DNA of 64,000 bases, taken from NCBI RefSeq assembly GCF_000205165.1, contig NZ_GL883887.1, positions 109,094 through 173,093 on the forward strand, in the 5' to 3' direction. The position numbers and the translations under genes were made by a program. A model generated the notes under the pieces. That model did not search any database and had not been told where the DNA came from. It saw nothing but the letters and a program-made list of their open reading frames with translations. The stretch comes from Paraprevotella xylaniphila YIT 11841 (GTDB taxonomy: Bacteria; Bacteroidota; Bacteroidia; Bacteroidales; Bacteroidaceae). This document shows, piece after piece, positions 28,269-37,053 of this stretch; within the stretch, counting starts at the first letter, position 1, and each line of letters starts with the position of its first letter.

Positions 28269-28305
28269 AAGCAGCCCGTCATGCAGTATGCGTGTCGGGC
28301 TGCTT
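28269..28305 (+). terminator. Terminator after tmRNA
   Basis: AAGCAGCCCG (28269-28278) pairs with CGGGCTGCTT (28296-28305), a 10-base stem followed by ctgtatt. The next gene starts only 18 bases later, so some read-through may serve it. Confidence 0.7.
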
Positions 28306-28323
28306 CTGTATTAATCACTCGAT

Positions 28324-29505
28324 ATGAAAGAATTAGCTTTAAAGTACGGATGCAATCCGAATCAGAAACCCTCGCGCATTTACATGACCGAGGGCGAACT
28401 GCCGATTGAAGTACTCAACGGCCGTCCGGGGTATATCAACTTCTTGGATGCCCTCAACGGTTGGCAACTGGTCAAGGAACTGAAAGAAGCCACCGGCATG
28501 CCTGCCGCCACGTCTTTCAAACACGTGTCTCCTGCCGGGGCAGCCATCGGCCTCCCGTTGAGCGACACGTTAAAAAGAATATACTTTGTGGATGACGTGC
28601 AAATTCCCCTCACTCCAATCGCTTGCGCATACGCCCGTGCACGCGGTGCCGACCGTATGTCAAGCTACGGTGACTTCATCGCACTGAGCGACACTTGCGA
28701 TGCCGCTACCGCCACCCTCATCAAACGCGAAGTCAGCGACGGAGTGATTGCTCCGGACTACACGGAAGAAGCACTCCAAATCCTGCGCGAGAAACGCAAA
28801 GGCACTTACAACGTCATCAAGATAGACCCGGACTATGTTCCCGAACCGATAGAACATAAACAGGTGTTCGGCATCACATTCGAGCAAGGACGCAATGAAA
28901 TCAAATTGAACGACCCGGCTTTATTCGAGAACATCCCCACGGCCTGCAAGACGTTTACCGACGAGGCTAAACGCGACTTAATGATCGCCCTCATCACCCT
29001 GAAGTACACGCAAAGCAACTCCGTATGCTACGTGAAAGACGGACAGGCCATCGGTATCGGAGCCGGACAACAAAGCCGTATCCACTGTACGCGTCTGGCG
29101 GGCAACAAGGCCGACATCTGGTGGTTGCGCCAACATCCGAAGGTGATGAACCTGCCGTTCGTGGAGAAAATCCGCCGTGCAGACCGAGATAATACCATCG
29201 ACATTTATATCAGCGACGACTATATGGACGTGTTGGCCGACGGAGAATGGCAGAAATTCTTCTCCGAAAAGCCGGAACCGCTCACACGCGAGGAAAAACG
29301 AGCCTGGATTGCACAAAACACTGGAGTGGCCTTAGGGTCGGACGCGTTCTTCCCCTTCGGCGACAACATCGAACGGGCGCACAAGAGCGGCGTACAGTTC
29401 GTGGCACAAGCCGGCGGTAGCGTACGCGACGACCATGTAATCGAGACTTGCGACAAGTATGGCATCACGATGGCTTTCACCGGCGTCCGCCTGTTCCACC
29501 ATTAA
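28324..29505 (+). CDS. Stand-alone AICAR formyltransferase (PurH C-terminal half)
   Basis: Transfers a formyl group to AICAR in purine synthesis. The catalytic Lys66-His67 stand in TSFKHVSPAGAA, and other family motifs are DRMSSYGDFIALSD, KYTQSNSVCYVKDGQ and the C-terminal GGSVRDDHVIETCDKYG. At 393 residues it lacks the N-terminal IMP cyclohydrolase (MGS-fold) domain of ordinary PurH (about 510-530). The ring-closing step must be done by another protein. It stands directly after tmRNA and 15 bases before a small basic protein gene. Confidence 0.88.
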   Translation: MKELALKYGCNPNQKPSRIYMTEGELPIEVLNGRPGYINFLDALNGWQLVKELKEATGMPAATSFKHVSPAGAAIGLPLSDTLKRIYFVDDVQIPLTPIACAYARARGADRMSSYGDFIALSDTCDAATATLIKREVSDGVIAPDYTEEALQILREKRKGTYNVIKIDPDYVPEPIEHKQVFGITFEQGRNEIKLNDPALFENIPTACKTFTDEAKRDLMIALITLKYTQSNSVCYVKDGQAIGIGAGQQSRIHCTRLAGNKADIWWLRQHPKVMNLPFVEKIRRADRDNTIDIYISDDYMDVLADGEWQKFFSEKPEPLTREEKRAWIAQNTGVALGSDAFFPFGDNIERAHKSGVQFVAQAGGSVRDDHVIETCDKYGITMAFTGVRLFHH

Positions 29506-29520
29506 TCCCACGGCACACTT

Positions 29521-29730
29521 ATGGCAAACTTTGGAGGAGATGACATCGACAAGGTAATCACGGGAGGAATCGTGTTTTCAGGGGGTGCTAAAAAGACTTC
29601 CGGAAACTCAAAAAACAAAGTGAAAACCAAAGCCAAAAAGAAAGCTTACATCACGGGAGCGCATGGTTCCGGGTCGGCAAAAATGAAGGCTGAAATCCGC
29701 CGCCGCAGAGCCAACCGGCATAAAAAGTAA
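29521..29730 (+). CDS. Small basic protein, function unknown
   Basis: 69 residues, very rich in Lys and Arg in the second half (KVKTKAKKKAYITGAHGSG and a KAEIRRRRANRHKK tail), with an acidic, Gly-rich start (MANFGGDDIDKV). I do not recognise the family. The composition suggests nucleic-acid or ribosome binding, but no fold is evident. It starts 15 bases after the formyltransferase stop and shares its terminator, so the two are co-transcribed. Confidence 0.7.
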   Translation: MANFGGDDIDKVITGGIVFSGGAKKTSGNSKNKVKTKAKKKAYITGAHGSGSAKMKAEIRRRRANRHKK

Positions 29731-29752
29731 TATATTTTCTCATACAAAAGAG

Positions 29753-29785
29753 AAGACCGCAGGCATCACCCTACGGTCTTTTTTT
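29753..29785 (+). terminator. Rho-independent terminator
   Basis: AAGACCG (29753-29759) pairs with CGGTCTT (29774-29780), then a run of T. It ends the formyltransferase and small basic protein unit. Confidence 0.8.
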
Positions 29786-29864
29786 CATCCCTTAGAGAAC
29801 GCTAAACGATTTACGTCTTTCTGCAAGATGATTTTCTGCTTTCCAAAAGGAGGGAAAAAGGTAC

Positions 29865-31085
29865 TTAATTTTTCCGTACAGAGATAGTTCCGTTCGTTTT
29901 TCGGGTAAAGGTGAGTTTGTCTTTCCTCAACGCATGCCGCCCGTGATCGAAAATGTAATCACTATTAAACGGCACGCCATTCACCCGGACTTCAAAATGA
30001 CAATGCTCCGTCGTAGCCCTACCGGTGCGCCCCACGGTGGCTATCACGTCACCGGCTTTCACCCGATCACCTACACGAACCAAATTCTTGGCATTATGAC
30101 TGTAACAAGTCTCCAGACCGTTGGCATGGCGCACTACCACCATATTCCCGTATGCAGAGTACTTTCCGGAGAAGCGGACTATCCCATCGAACACCGCCCG
30201 TATCTTGTCGTGCGGTTTCGTCTTCAGATCCGTTCCTGTATGGTTCTTACGTGCCCCACCGTAGGGACTGATCACCTTGGCACCAAGCAGCGGATAACTC
30301 CACTTCCCTATCCGGGACAAGTCTATCGTGAACGAAGAAAACCCGTCAAACAACCCAGGTGTAGCCACACCTACATGTTGCCTTTCCATGGCTGAAAAAG
30401 GACGATCCAAGTCCACCAATTCCGACACCCGAAACCAGTCGAAACGGGGAGGACGTTCTTCAATCTCGCCCGTTCGGTAGAAAGAAGCACGGACATAACC
30501 GGACTCATCCAGACGAAACTGCATGGCATCGAACTTCAAACTACCATCGGGACAAGCCAGCGTGGACGGGCTCATCGGCACGCCGTTCACCATCAGGGCG
30601 AAATAGGTATAGACCACGCCATGGTCCGCACCGGCTAATGCGATAGCCTGCCCGGCAGAAACATAATCGCCGGACTCCACCAACGTCTTGGCGTGATGGG
30701 CATACACCGTTTCCATCCCGTTGGGATGGAGCACCACGACCGTCTTTCCTAAATCCGTTTTACGCACCAAGCGTACCAGGCCCTGCATGGCCGCCCTGAC
30801 TTCGTGCTTTACCTCAGGTGACATGATATACCAACCGATGGGGTCATGACGAAAATCGGGAGTAAACAACACTCCGCCCTCCACCGGAAAACTCCAACCG
30901 TCGCGTTCCATATCGGCTGAAGTCACGGTGAAATAACCGGTGCCGTCGAACAATCCGGCTGTCGGGATATGAAGCATACGCCGTTCCACGCGCGAGAAAT
31001 CTACCCGCTCCTTGCGGCTGCCCGTAAAGGAATACAAAAGTGCCAACAACAAAGCGAGACACAAAATAGAAACACGCTTCACCAT
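29865..31085 (-). CDS. M23 (LytM) peptidase with a duplicated, partly degenerate domain
   Basis: A secreted or membrane-anchored cell-wall endopeptidase or its regulator, 406 residues from ATG 31085 (MVKRVSILCLALLLALLYSF signal anchor). Two copies of a module of about 200 residues are seen, each opening with a GLFDG motif. The second has all zinc ligands: His282 and Asp286 (HTGTD) and His361-x-His363 (HCHFE). The first has His80 and VYAHH but YTYFA where HxH should be, so it is likely inactive. An upstream in-frame extension to 31265 lies inside the pgeF gene and is rejected. Last gene of the hpt-adk-obg-pgeF operon. Confidence 0.87.
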   Translation of the reverse strand: MVKRVSILCLALLLALLYSFTGSRKERVDFSRVERRMLHIPTAGLFDGTGYFTVTSADMERDGWSFPVEGGVLFTPDFRHDPIGWYIMSPEVKHEVRAAMQGLVRLVRKTDLGKTVVVLHPNGMETVYAHHAKTLVESGDYVSAGQAIALAGADHGVVYTYFALMVNGVPMSPSTLACPDGSLKFDAMQFRLDESGYVRASFYRTGEIEERPPRFDWFRVSELVDLDRPFSAMERQHVGVATPGLFDGFSSFTIDLSRIGKWSYPLLGAKVISPYGGARKNHTGTDLKTKPHDKIRAVFDGIVRFSGKYSAYGNMVVVRHANGLETCYSHNAKNLVRVGDRVKAGDVIATVGRTGRATTEHCHFEVRVNGVPFNSDYIFDHGRHALRKDKLTFTRKTNGTISVRKN

Positions 31086-31102
31086 ATATCCATATTTTTT
31101 AA

Positions 31103-31915
31103 TCAGTCCGTCAGAAAAATACCGTTCAGGATGCGCCCCGAACGGATGCCCAAGCGACGTGCGGAGAAGAAACGTTCGGAATGGCCGTAAGTACACACTC
31201 CGGCCAAATGAATCCGTGCAGAGGGCACACCACAATCCTCCAACAAGCCCCGGTTGGCTTGCCACAAATCAAGGTGCCATTTTTCCATCCTGTCACTCCC
31301 GTCTCCGGCGACAGGATATCGCCTCGCCATCTCCTCCATCGGGAAACCGGCCGTGCGGAAAGCTTCATACACCTCGTCACCCACCTCGAAAGCTTCCAAG
31401 GATATGCCAGGACCGATGGCCGCCTCCACATCCTGCGGACGGGTACCATACGCGCCTGACATCGCATGCAGGACGGCTTCCACAATGCGCAACACCGTGC
31501 CCCGCCAACCGGCGTGCACGGCGGCTACGGCATGATGCACCCGGTCGTATATTAATATAGGTATGCAATCGGCGGTAGACACCGACACGCACACCTTCGG
31601 CACGTCCGTCATCACGGCATCCACTCCTTCAAGCGTAACCGCCTTGACGGCATCGGCCTGCATAAAAAAAGCCTCATCGATACGACGCACCCGTGCGCCA
31701 TGTATCTGATGAGGTATAATCAAACGGGATGTCTCCAAACCTAAAGACTCGCACAACAAATCACGGTTGAGCCGCACCATGCGTTCGTCGTCCCCGCAAT
31801 AGGCATTGGCATTGAAAGAAGCGTATGCTCCCTCGCTATAACCTCCGCGACGCTCCGTACTAAAAGCACAGACGCCCTGTCCCAAATCGTATGTCAGCAA
31901 TTCCGGTCCACCCAT
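31103..31915 (-). CDS. pgeF: Multicopper-oxidase-fold purine nucleoside phosphorylase / peptidoglycan editing factor family
   Basis: 270 residues of the YfiH/DUF152 family. Signature segments are FSTERRGGYSEG, LIIPHQIHGA, VSVSTADCIPILIYD, VAAVHAGWRGT and IGPGISLEAFEVG, which include the conserved Cys and His zinc ligands. Members act on purine nucleosides or remove wrong dipeptides from peptidoglycan precursors; which applies here is not decided. It is in the same operon as obg (nine bases upstream) and the M23 peptidase (17 bases downstream), a link consistent with a cell-wall role. Confidence 0.88.
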   Translation of the reverse strand: MGGPELLTYDLGQGVCAFSTERRGGYSEGAYASFNANAYCGDDERMVRLNRDLLCESLGLETSRLIIPHQIHGARVRRIDEAFFMQADAVKAVTLEGVDAVMTDVPKVCVSVSTADCIPILIYDRVHHAVAAVHAGWRGTVLRIVEAVLHAMSGAYGTRPQDVEAAIGPGISLEAFEVGDEVYEAFRTAGFPMEEMARRYPVAGDGSDRMEKWHLDLWQANRGLLEDCGVPSARIHLAGVCTYGHSERFFSARRLGIRSGRILNGIFLTD

Positions 31916-31924
31916 CTTCCGGAA

Positions 31925-33103
31925 CTATTTTTGAGGTTCGTCGTCCCAATCCTCTTCGTATTCGAAATCGTCAAGGTCTTCTATCTCCTCCTCGTCCACA
32001 AACTGGATATCTTCATCCTCGCCCATGGCTTTCAGCTCATTCTGCAGGAATTTCAAATCCTTGTTCTTATGCACGATCTTGCTTTGGCCGGTAATGGCCT
32101 GAAGTTTATTGCTTTCGCTGTTCAGCTCTTTCCATAACAAGTCTTTCAACTCGGCTATGCCCGTCCCCGTGACCGAAGAGATAAACACATGGGGCACGTC
32201 GGGCAGGTTCTCGGAAAGCATCTGTATGAGCTCATCGTCCAGCAAATCGCTTTTCGTAATGGCCAACACCCGCTGCTTGTCGAGCATTTCGGGGTTGAAC
32301 GTGGCCAGTTCGTTCAACAGTATCTCATATTCTTTCCGGATGTCCTCCGTGTCGCCGGGCACCATGAACAACAACAAAGAGTTGCGCTCGATATGGCGCA
32401 GGAAACGCAGCCCCAACCCTTTTCCCTCGCTGGCTCCCTCGATGATGCCGGGAATATCGGCCATTACGAACGACTGGTTGTCGCGGTAGGACACGATGCC
32501 CAAGCTGGGTTCGAGTGTCGTAAAGGGATAATTGGCTATCTTGGGACGGGCGGATGACACGGCACTGAGCAAAGTGGATTTCCCGGCGTTGGGAAACCCC
32601 ACCAAACCGATATCGGCCAACAGCTTCAATTCCATGATGACCATCATCTCCTGCATCGGCTCCCCGGGTTGGGCATACCGCGGCGCCTGATTGGTGGCCG
32701 TACGGAAATTCCAGTTGCCCAAACCGCCCCGGCCTCCTTTCAGCAACAACACGAGCTGTCCGTCCTCCGTCACGTCGCAAAGGTATTCTCCCGTCTCGGC
32801 ATTATAGACCACCGTTCCGCACGGCACGTCTATATACTTGTCCTCGCCGTCCTTGCCCGACGACCGGGCTTTGGAGCCATTCCCGCCATGGCCGGCAAAG
32901 ACATGCCGGTCATAACGCAGATGGAGCAACGTCCAATAGTTGCGGTTGCCGCGAAGGTAAACATTACCCCCACGGCCGCCGTTTCCACCGTCCGGTCCGC
33001 CATTGGGCACGTACTTGGCCCGGCGCATGTGAGCCGAACCGCGCCCCCCCTTGCCCGAACGGCAGTATATCTTCACATAGTCTACAAAATTGGATTCTGC
33101 CAT
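31925..33103 (-). CDS. obg: GTPase Obg
   Basis: Essential ribosome-assembly and stress GTPase, 392 residues. The Gly-rich Obg domain covers about 1-158, the G1 loop is GFPNAGKST (169-177), then [16 protein letters not shown] (G3 and switch II) and ITKSDLL (G4). The C-terminal tail is very acidic ([16 protein letters not shown] and on), as in other Bacteroidales Obg. Five bases separate it from adk. Confidence 0.96.
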   Translation of the reverse strand: MAESNFVDYVKIYCRSGKGGRGSAHMRRAKYVPNGGPDGGNGGRGGNVYLRGNRNYWTLLHLRYDRHVFAGHGGNGSKARSSGKDGEDKYIDVPCGTVVYNAETGEYLCDVTEDGQLVLLLKGGRGGLGNWNFRTATNQAPRYAQPGEPMQEMMVIMELKLLADIGLVGFPNAGKSTLLSAVSSARPKIANYPFTTLEPSLGIVSYRDNQSFVMADIPGIIEGASEGKGLGLRFLRHIERNSLLLFMVPGDTEDIRKEYEILLNELATFNPEMLDKQRVLAITKSDLLDDELIQMLSENLPDVPHVFISSVTGTGIAELKDLLWKELNSESNKLQAITGQSKIVHKNKDLKFLQNELKAMGEDEDIQFVDEEEIEDLDDFEYEEDWDDEPQK

Positions 33104-33108
33104 ATAAA

Positions 33109-33684
33109 TTATTTGTTTGCAGCGTCTATCGCTTCAAAGATTTCCGCCAACATCTGTTCTTTTGAACCTTTCCAGTTGAAAGTATGGCGCAAACCTTCTT
33201 TTTCGAACCATTCGGCCAAAGGAGCCGTCTGGTTACGGTACACTTCAAAACGCTTCTTGATGGTTTCTTCATTGTCGTCGGCGCGTCCCTGTTCGATGGC
33301 ACGGTTCAGCAAACGCGCCATCAACGTCTCTTCGTCCACCACCAACTCTATCATCATGCCCATGTCGTCCTTGCGGTCGGCCAACATCTTCTTCAAAGCC
33401 TCGGCCTGCGCGATGGTACGGGGGAAACCGTCGAATATCACCCCTTGGCCTTTCGTCTGTGCATCGTATGTCTTAGCCAAGATGTCAATCATCAGCTCAT
33501 CCGGAATAAGCTGGCCGTTGTCAATATATCCCTTGGCAATCTTGCCCAGCTCCGTACCGTTCTTGATTTCTCCGCGCAACACGTCACCGGTAGAAATGTG
33601 CCCCATGCCGTATTTTGCCACAATCTCGTCACTGTAAGTGCCCTTGCCTGATCCCGGGGCACCGAAAATAATAATATTCTTCAT
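33109..33684 (-). CDS. adk: Adenylate kinase, short-LID form
   Basis: Interconverts ATP, ADP and AMP. 191 residues, P-loop [12 protein letters not shown], then [12 protein letters not shown] (AMP site), [10 protein letters not shown] and the short-LID region [19 protein letters not shown]. It lacks the zinc or long LID insertion of 214-residue bacterial enzymes, as is usual in Bacteroidales. It is preceded by hpt (66 bases) and followed by obg (five bases), all minus strand. Confidence 0.96.
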   Translation of the reverse strand: MKNIIIFGAPGSGKGTYSDEIVAKYGMGHISTGDVLRGEIKNGTELGKIAKGYIDNGQLIPDELMIDILAKTYDAQTKGQGVIFDGFPRTIAQAEALKKMLADRKDDMGMMIELVVDEETLMARLLNRAIEQGRADDNEETIKKRFEVYRNQTAPLAEWFEKEGLRHTFNWKGSKEQMLAEIFEAIDAANK

Positions 33685-33750
33685 CGTTCTTATTTTGTAT
33701 TTGGTTGAAACAATCTTTCTCCTCCTTTCCCGGCAATAGATACTGCCAAC

Positions 33751-34287
33751 TTATTCCACGACGGTGTAAATGTCACGGGTGTTCCTCCCGTAACCGTCAT
33801 AATCCAACCCATATCCCAAAATGAAATCGTTGGGAATGGAGAAACACTTGTACGGAATATCCAAATCCACTTTCAAATTACCGGGCTTGAGCAACAAGGT
33901 GCAAATGGAAATGGAACGGGGATTGTACTTCGCCAACATTTCTGTCACGTATTTCATCGTCAATCCGGAATCCACTATATCCTCCACAACCACGACATCC
34001 CGTCCGGCGATATCGGCATTCAACCCTATCATCTCACAGACGGAACCGGTTGAAGACGTACCCACGTAAGAAGCCAACTTGACAAACGATATCTGTGCAG
34101 CAAGCCTGATTTCCCTCATCAAATCGGCCGCAAAGATAAAAGAACCGTTCAATATGGCCAGAAAAACAGGCTCTGTCCCGGCAAGATCACGGTTGATTTC
34201 CCCTGCCACCCGCTTCACCTGTTTCAATATCTCGGATTCAGGTATCGATACGGCAAATTTTTTATCCTTTATCTGAAGTGTTTCCAT
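33751..34287 (-). CDS. hpt: Hypoxanthine phosphoribosyltransferase
   Basis: Purine salvage: turns hypoxanthine (and guanine) with PRPP into IMP (GMP). 178 residues. The PRPP-binding motif is VVVVEDIVDSGLTM; LNGSFIFAADLMREI is the loop I region, and FILGYGLDYDGYGRN is the C-terminal base-binding loop. It is the first gene of an operon with adk, obg, pgeF and an M23 peptidase. Confidence 0.94.
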   Translation of the reverse strand: METLQIKDKKFAVSIPESEILKQVKRVAGEINRDLAGTEPVFLAILNGSFIFAADLMREIRLAAQISFVKLASYVGTSSTGSVCEMIGLNADIAGRDVVVVEDIVDSGLTMKYVTEMLAKYNPRSISICTLLLKPGNLKVDLDIPYKCFSIPNDFILGYGLDYDGYGRNTRDIYTVVE

Positions 34288-34297
34288 ATCTTTTTGC

Positions 34298-34305
34298 TAA
34301 TTTTG
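34298..34305 (+). promoter_or_regulatory. -7 box for the NAD(P)HX repair gene
   Basis: TAATTTTG, a full match, in the hpt-nnr divergent gap. It predicts a start near 34312, so translation from GTG 34316 is unlikely and ATG 34361 preferred. Confidence 0.6.
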
Positions 34306-34307
34306 TG

Positions 34308-34315
34308 CAAATATA
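34308..34315 (-). promoter_or_regulatory. -7 box for the hpt operon
   Basis: TATATTTG on the minus strand, a full match, two bases away from the opposite-facing box at 34298. The predicted start falls near 34301, about 15 bases before the hpt ATG. Confidence 0.6.
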
Positions 34316-34360
34316 GTGCAAAACCAAGAGAATACGAAAGAAAACGAAGTTTTATTTGTC

Positions 34361-35872
34361 ATGAAGATACTCACCTCGACCCAGTTTAAAGAATTAGATA
34401 AATACACCATCGGGCACGAACCCGTCTCATCCATCGATTTGATGGAACGTGCCGCAAAAGCGATTGCAGCCGAACTGAAAAGCCGTTGGACCACCGCTAC
34501 CCGCTTTATCGTGTTTGCCGGTCCGGGTAACAACGGCGGTGATGCCTTGGCGGTATCCCGCCTGCTCTGCAACGCCGGGTATACGGTACAGACGTATCTG
34601 TTCAACATCACGGGACGTCTCAGCGACGATTGCCTGAACAACAAGAAAAGACTGGAAAACCTGGCCGGACTGATGTTCACCGAAGTATCTTCCCAATTCT
34701 CCTTCCCTGAAGTGGACGCAAAAGATGTCATCATAGACGGACTGTTCGGTACCGGATTGAACAAGCCTTTGGACGGGGGCTATGCCGGTCTCGTGAAAAG
34801 AATCAACGCCAGTCCGGCCAAAGTGGTGAGCATCGACATCCCATCCGGCTTGATGAGCGAAGACAACACATACAATAATCCGTCGGCCATCGTCCGTGCG
34901 GACCTGACCCTGACCATCCAGCTTCCTAAACTGGCCTTCTTTTTCGGCGAGAACCAGAAATATCTCGGTGAAGTGAAGCCCGTGGACATCGGGCTTTCCG
35001 CCGAGGGATTGGCGGCTATGGACTGTAGTATTACGGTAATAGAGCCGGGAGAGGTGAAAAAGATACTCAAACCGCGTAACCCTTTCGCCCACAAAGGCAG
35101 CATGGGGCATGCCCTGCTCGTCAGCGGACAGTACGGCATGGGAGGCGCAACCATCCTCGCGGCAAAGGCTTGCCTGAGAAGTGGAGTGGGCAAACTGACC
35201 GTCCACACGCCGGACATGAACAACAACATCTTGCAATGCAGTGTGCCCGAAGCCATACTCAGCCATGATTTGTCCGACATCCGGGTGTCGAAAGCCATAA
35301 GTACCTACGACTACAACGCTCTGGCCATCGGTCCCGGACTGGGCACACACGAAGAAACGGCAGAAGCGCTGCGTACTTTCATCCGTAACCATCCGGGCGA
35401 AATGGTACTCGACGCAGACGCACTCAACATCTTAGGCAACCATCCGGAATGGATTCCGGAAATCCCACAAGACACGATTCTCACTCCGCATCCAAAAGAA
35501 TTGGAAAACCTCGTGGGAGCATGTACCGACAGTTACGACCGTATGGCTAAAGCCCGCGAGCTATCCATCAAAATGCAGTTATATGTCATCGTGAAAGGAC
35601 ACAACAGCATGATTTGTACACCGACGGGACGCGTTATCATCAATCCCACGGGCAACGCAGGCATGGCCACGGCCGGAAGCGGTGATGTGCTGACCGGTAT
35701 CCTTACGGCTTTACTGGCACGGGGATATACGGCCAATGAAGCTTGCCAGTTGGGTACCTATCTCCACGGCATGGCCGGCGACATCGCACGCGAAAGGTTA
35801 GGCGAAGAAAGCATGATTGCTAGCGACATCATCGACGCACTCCCCGAAGCCTTTAAGAAATTAAAAGAATAA
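34361..35872 (+). CDS. nnr: Bifunctional NAD(P)H-hydrate epimerase / ADP-dependent dehydratase
   Basis: Repairs damaged NAD(P)H hydrates. About 503 residues from ATG 34361 (MKILTSTQFKELDK). The N-terminal YjeF epimerase domain shows FAGPGNNGGDALAVSR and IDGLFGTGLNKPLDG; the C-terminal ribokinase-like dehydratase shows LLVSGQYGMGGA, LDADALNIL, LTPHPKELENLVG and NPTGNAGMATAGSGDVLTGI (read in two parts). Both active domains look complete. It is divergent from hpt and 21 bases before the DUF4831 gene. Confidence 0.95.
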   Translation: MKILTSTQFKELDKYTIGHEPVSSIDLMERAAKAIAAELKSRWTTATRFIVFAGPGNNGGDALAVSRLLCNAGYTVQTYLFNITGRLSDDCLNNKKRLENLAGLMFTEVSSQFSFPEVDAKDVIIDGLFGTGLNKPLDGGYAGLVKRINASPAKVVSIDIPSGLMSEDNTYNNPSAIVRADLTLTIQLPKLAFFFGENQKYLGEVKPVDIGLSAEGLAAMDCSITVIEPGEVKKILKPRNPFAHKGSMGHALLVSGQYGMGGATILAAKACLRSGVGKLTVHTPDMNNNILQCSVPEAILSHDLSDIRVSKAISTYDYNALAIGPGLGTHEETAEALRTFIRNHPGEMVLDADALNILGNHPEWIPEIPQDTILTPHPKELENLVGACTDSYDRMAKARELSIKMQLYVIVKGHNSMICTPTGRVIINPTGNAGMATAGSGDVLTGILTALLARGYTANEACQLGTYLHGMAGDIARERLGEESMIASDIIDALPEAFKKLKE

Positions 35873-35893
35873 ACACTGATAAAAATAAAGTTT

Positions 35894-36973
35894 ATGAAAG
35901 CAAGAACCCTGTTATGCGGACTGGCGCTTTGCACACTCGGTGCCGTCGCACAAACCGAAGTAAGCCCGTACGTACCCGGTGCCACGGTGGAGGGCGTAAC
36001 CTATTACTTGCCCCGTACAGCCCTTCGTTTGGTCGTCGTGGCTGAAAAGCAAGTCTATACCCCCGGAGAATTCAGCAAATATGCTGACCGCTATCTCCGT
36101 TTATCCCAAATAATTCAGGAACCTTACACGAAGTGGAGTATAAAAAGTATAGATATGGTACCTTACGGAGTACCCGATCCTCAAAAAGTTTACAGCATAC
36201 AGCTTAAAAAGAGAACCGTAGCCCCGTTGGTAGGCCTCACTTCCGAAGGCATCCTCCTGTCCATCAATACCGACGGGGAAGAGGAACCGTTGCCGGCCAT
36301 ACCGAAAGGAAATGATGCCCCTAAAAGACTCAATCCCAGAGATTACATGAACCAGGAAATCCTTTCAGCCGGAAGCAATGCCAAAATAGCCGAGCTGACG
36401 GCCGAAGAAATCTACGATATCCGGGACAGCCGCACGGCATTGATTAAGGGCGAAGCGGACAACATGCCGAAGGACGGCGCCCAACTCAAATTGATGCTCG
36501 ACCAATTGACGATGCAGGAAACCGCTCTTACACAACTGTTCAAAGGCACAGTGGACACCAGTACGGAGGTTTTCACCATAGAACTCACACCTGCGGAATT
36601 CACAGACCGTATGGTGCTGTTCCGTTTCTCGGAAAAACTGGGCGTAGTGGACAATGACGATTTATCCGGAGAACCGGTCTACCTCTCTTTGAAAAACATG
36701 AATACCCTCCCCCAACCCGTCGTGGACGAAAAGGCTGCCAAAAAGAAAGGTAAGATGGAAGAAGGAGTATATTATAATGTACCTGAACGAGTGGCGGTCA
36801 GCGTATTCAATGCTTCCAGAGAGTTCTGCAAAGGAGAGTTCCCCATGGGCCAATTCGGCAATGTAGAAATCCTGAGCAATGTGCTCTTCGACAAAAAGAC
36901 CACCACACAAGTCACTTTCTACCCCAGCAACGGAGCTATCAAACAACTGACGGACAACGGCGAGGAAAATTGA
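35894..36973 (+). CDS. DUF4831 family secreted protein
   Basis: 359 residues with a cleavable signal peptide (MKARTLLCGLALCTLGAVAQ). The phrase TYYLPRTALRLVVVAEKQVYTPGEF with the following KYADRYLRL is typical of the DUF4831 family of Bacteroidales, written here in two parts. Function unknown; it is periplasmic or outer-membrane-associated by its signal. It starts 21 bases after nnr and is probably co-transcribed. A bidirectional hairpin separates it from the aldolase gene. Confidence 0.75.
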   Translation: MKARTLLCGLALCTLGAVAQTEVSPYVPGATVEGVTYYLPRTALRLVVVAEKQVYTPGEFSKYADRYLRLSQIIQEPYTKWSIKSIDMVPYGVPDPQKVYSIQLKKRTVAPLVGLTSEGILLSINTDGEEEPLPAIPKGNDAPKRLNPRDYMNQEILSAGSNAKIAELTAEEIYDIRDSRTALIKGEADNMPKDGAQLKLMLDQLTMQETALTQLFKGTVDTSTEVFTIELTPAEFTDRMVLFRFSEKLGVVDNDDLSGEPVYLSLKNMNTLPQPVVDEKAAKKKGKMEEGVYYNVPERVAVSVFNASREFCKGEFPMGQFGNVEILSNVLFDKKTTTQVTFYPSNGAIKQLTDNGEEN

Positions 36974-37002
36974 AAACCTACTAAACATGCAATAAACATG
37001 AA

Positions 37003-37028
37003 AAAGGGCTGCCCGAAAGCAGCCCTTT
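37003..37028. terminator. Bidirectional terminator between DUF4831 gene and fba
   Basis: AAAGGGCTGC (37003-37012) pairs with GCAGCCCTTT (37019-37028) around a six-base loop. T-rich arms on both sides suit both convergent genes. Confidence 0.8.
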
Positions 37029-37053
37029 AACTTTTATACGCCGTACGACCGGA

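Noticed and set aside
28042..28318. Two minus-strand reading frames of about 72-76 residues
   Set aside because: They lie antisense to the 3' end of tmRNA, a well-known source of false proteins.
29865..31265. A 466-residue form of the M23 protein
   Set aside because: The extra 60 residues lie inside the upstream pgeF gene and precede the real signal anchor at ATG 31085.
34427..35392. Minus-strand frame of 321 residues
   Set aside because: Complement of the well-supported NAD(P)HX repair gene.
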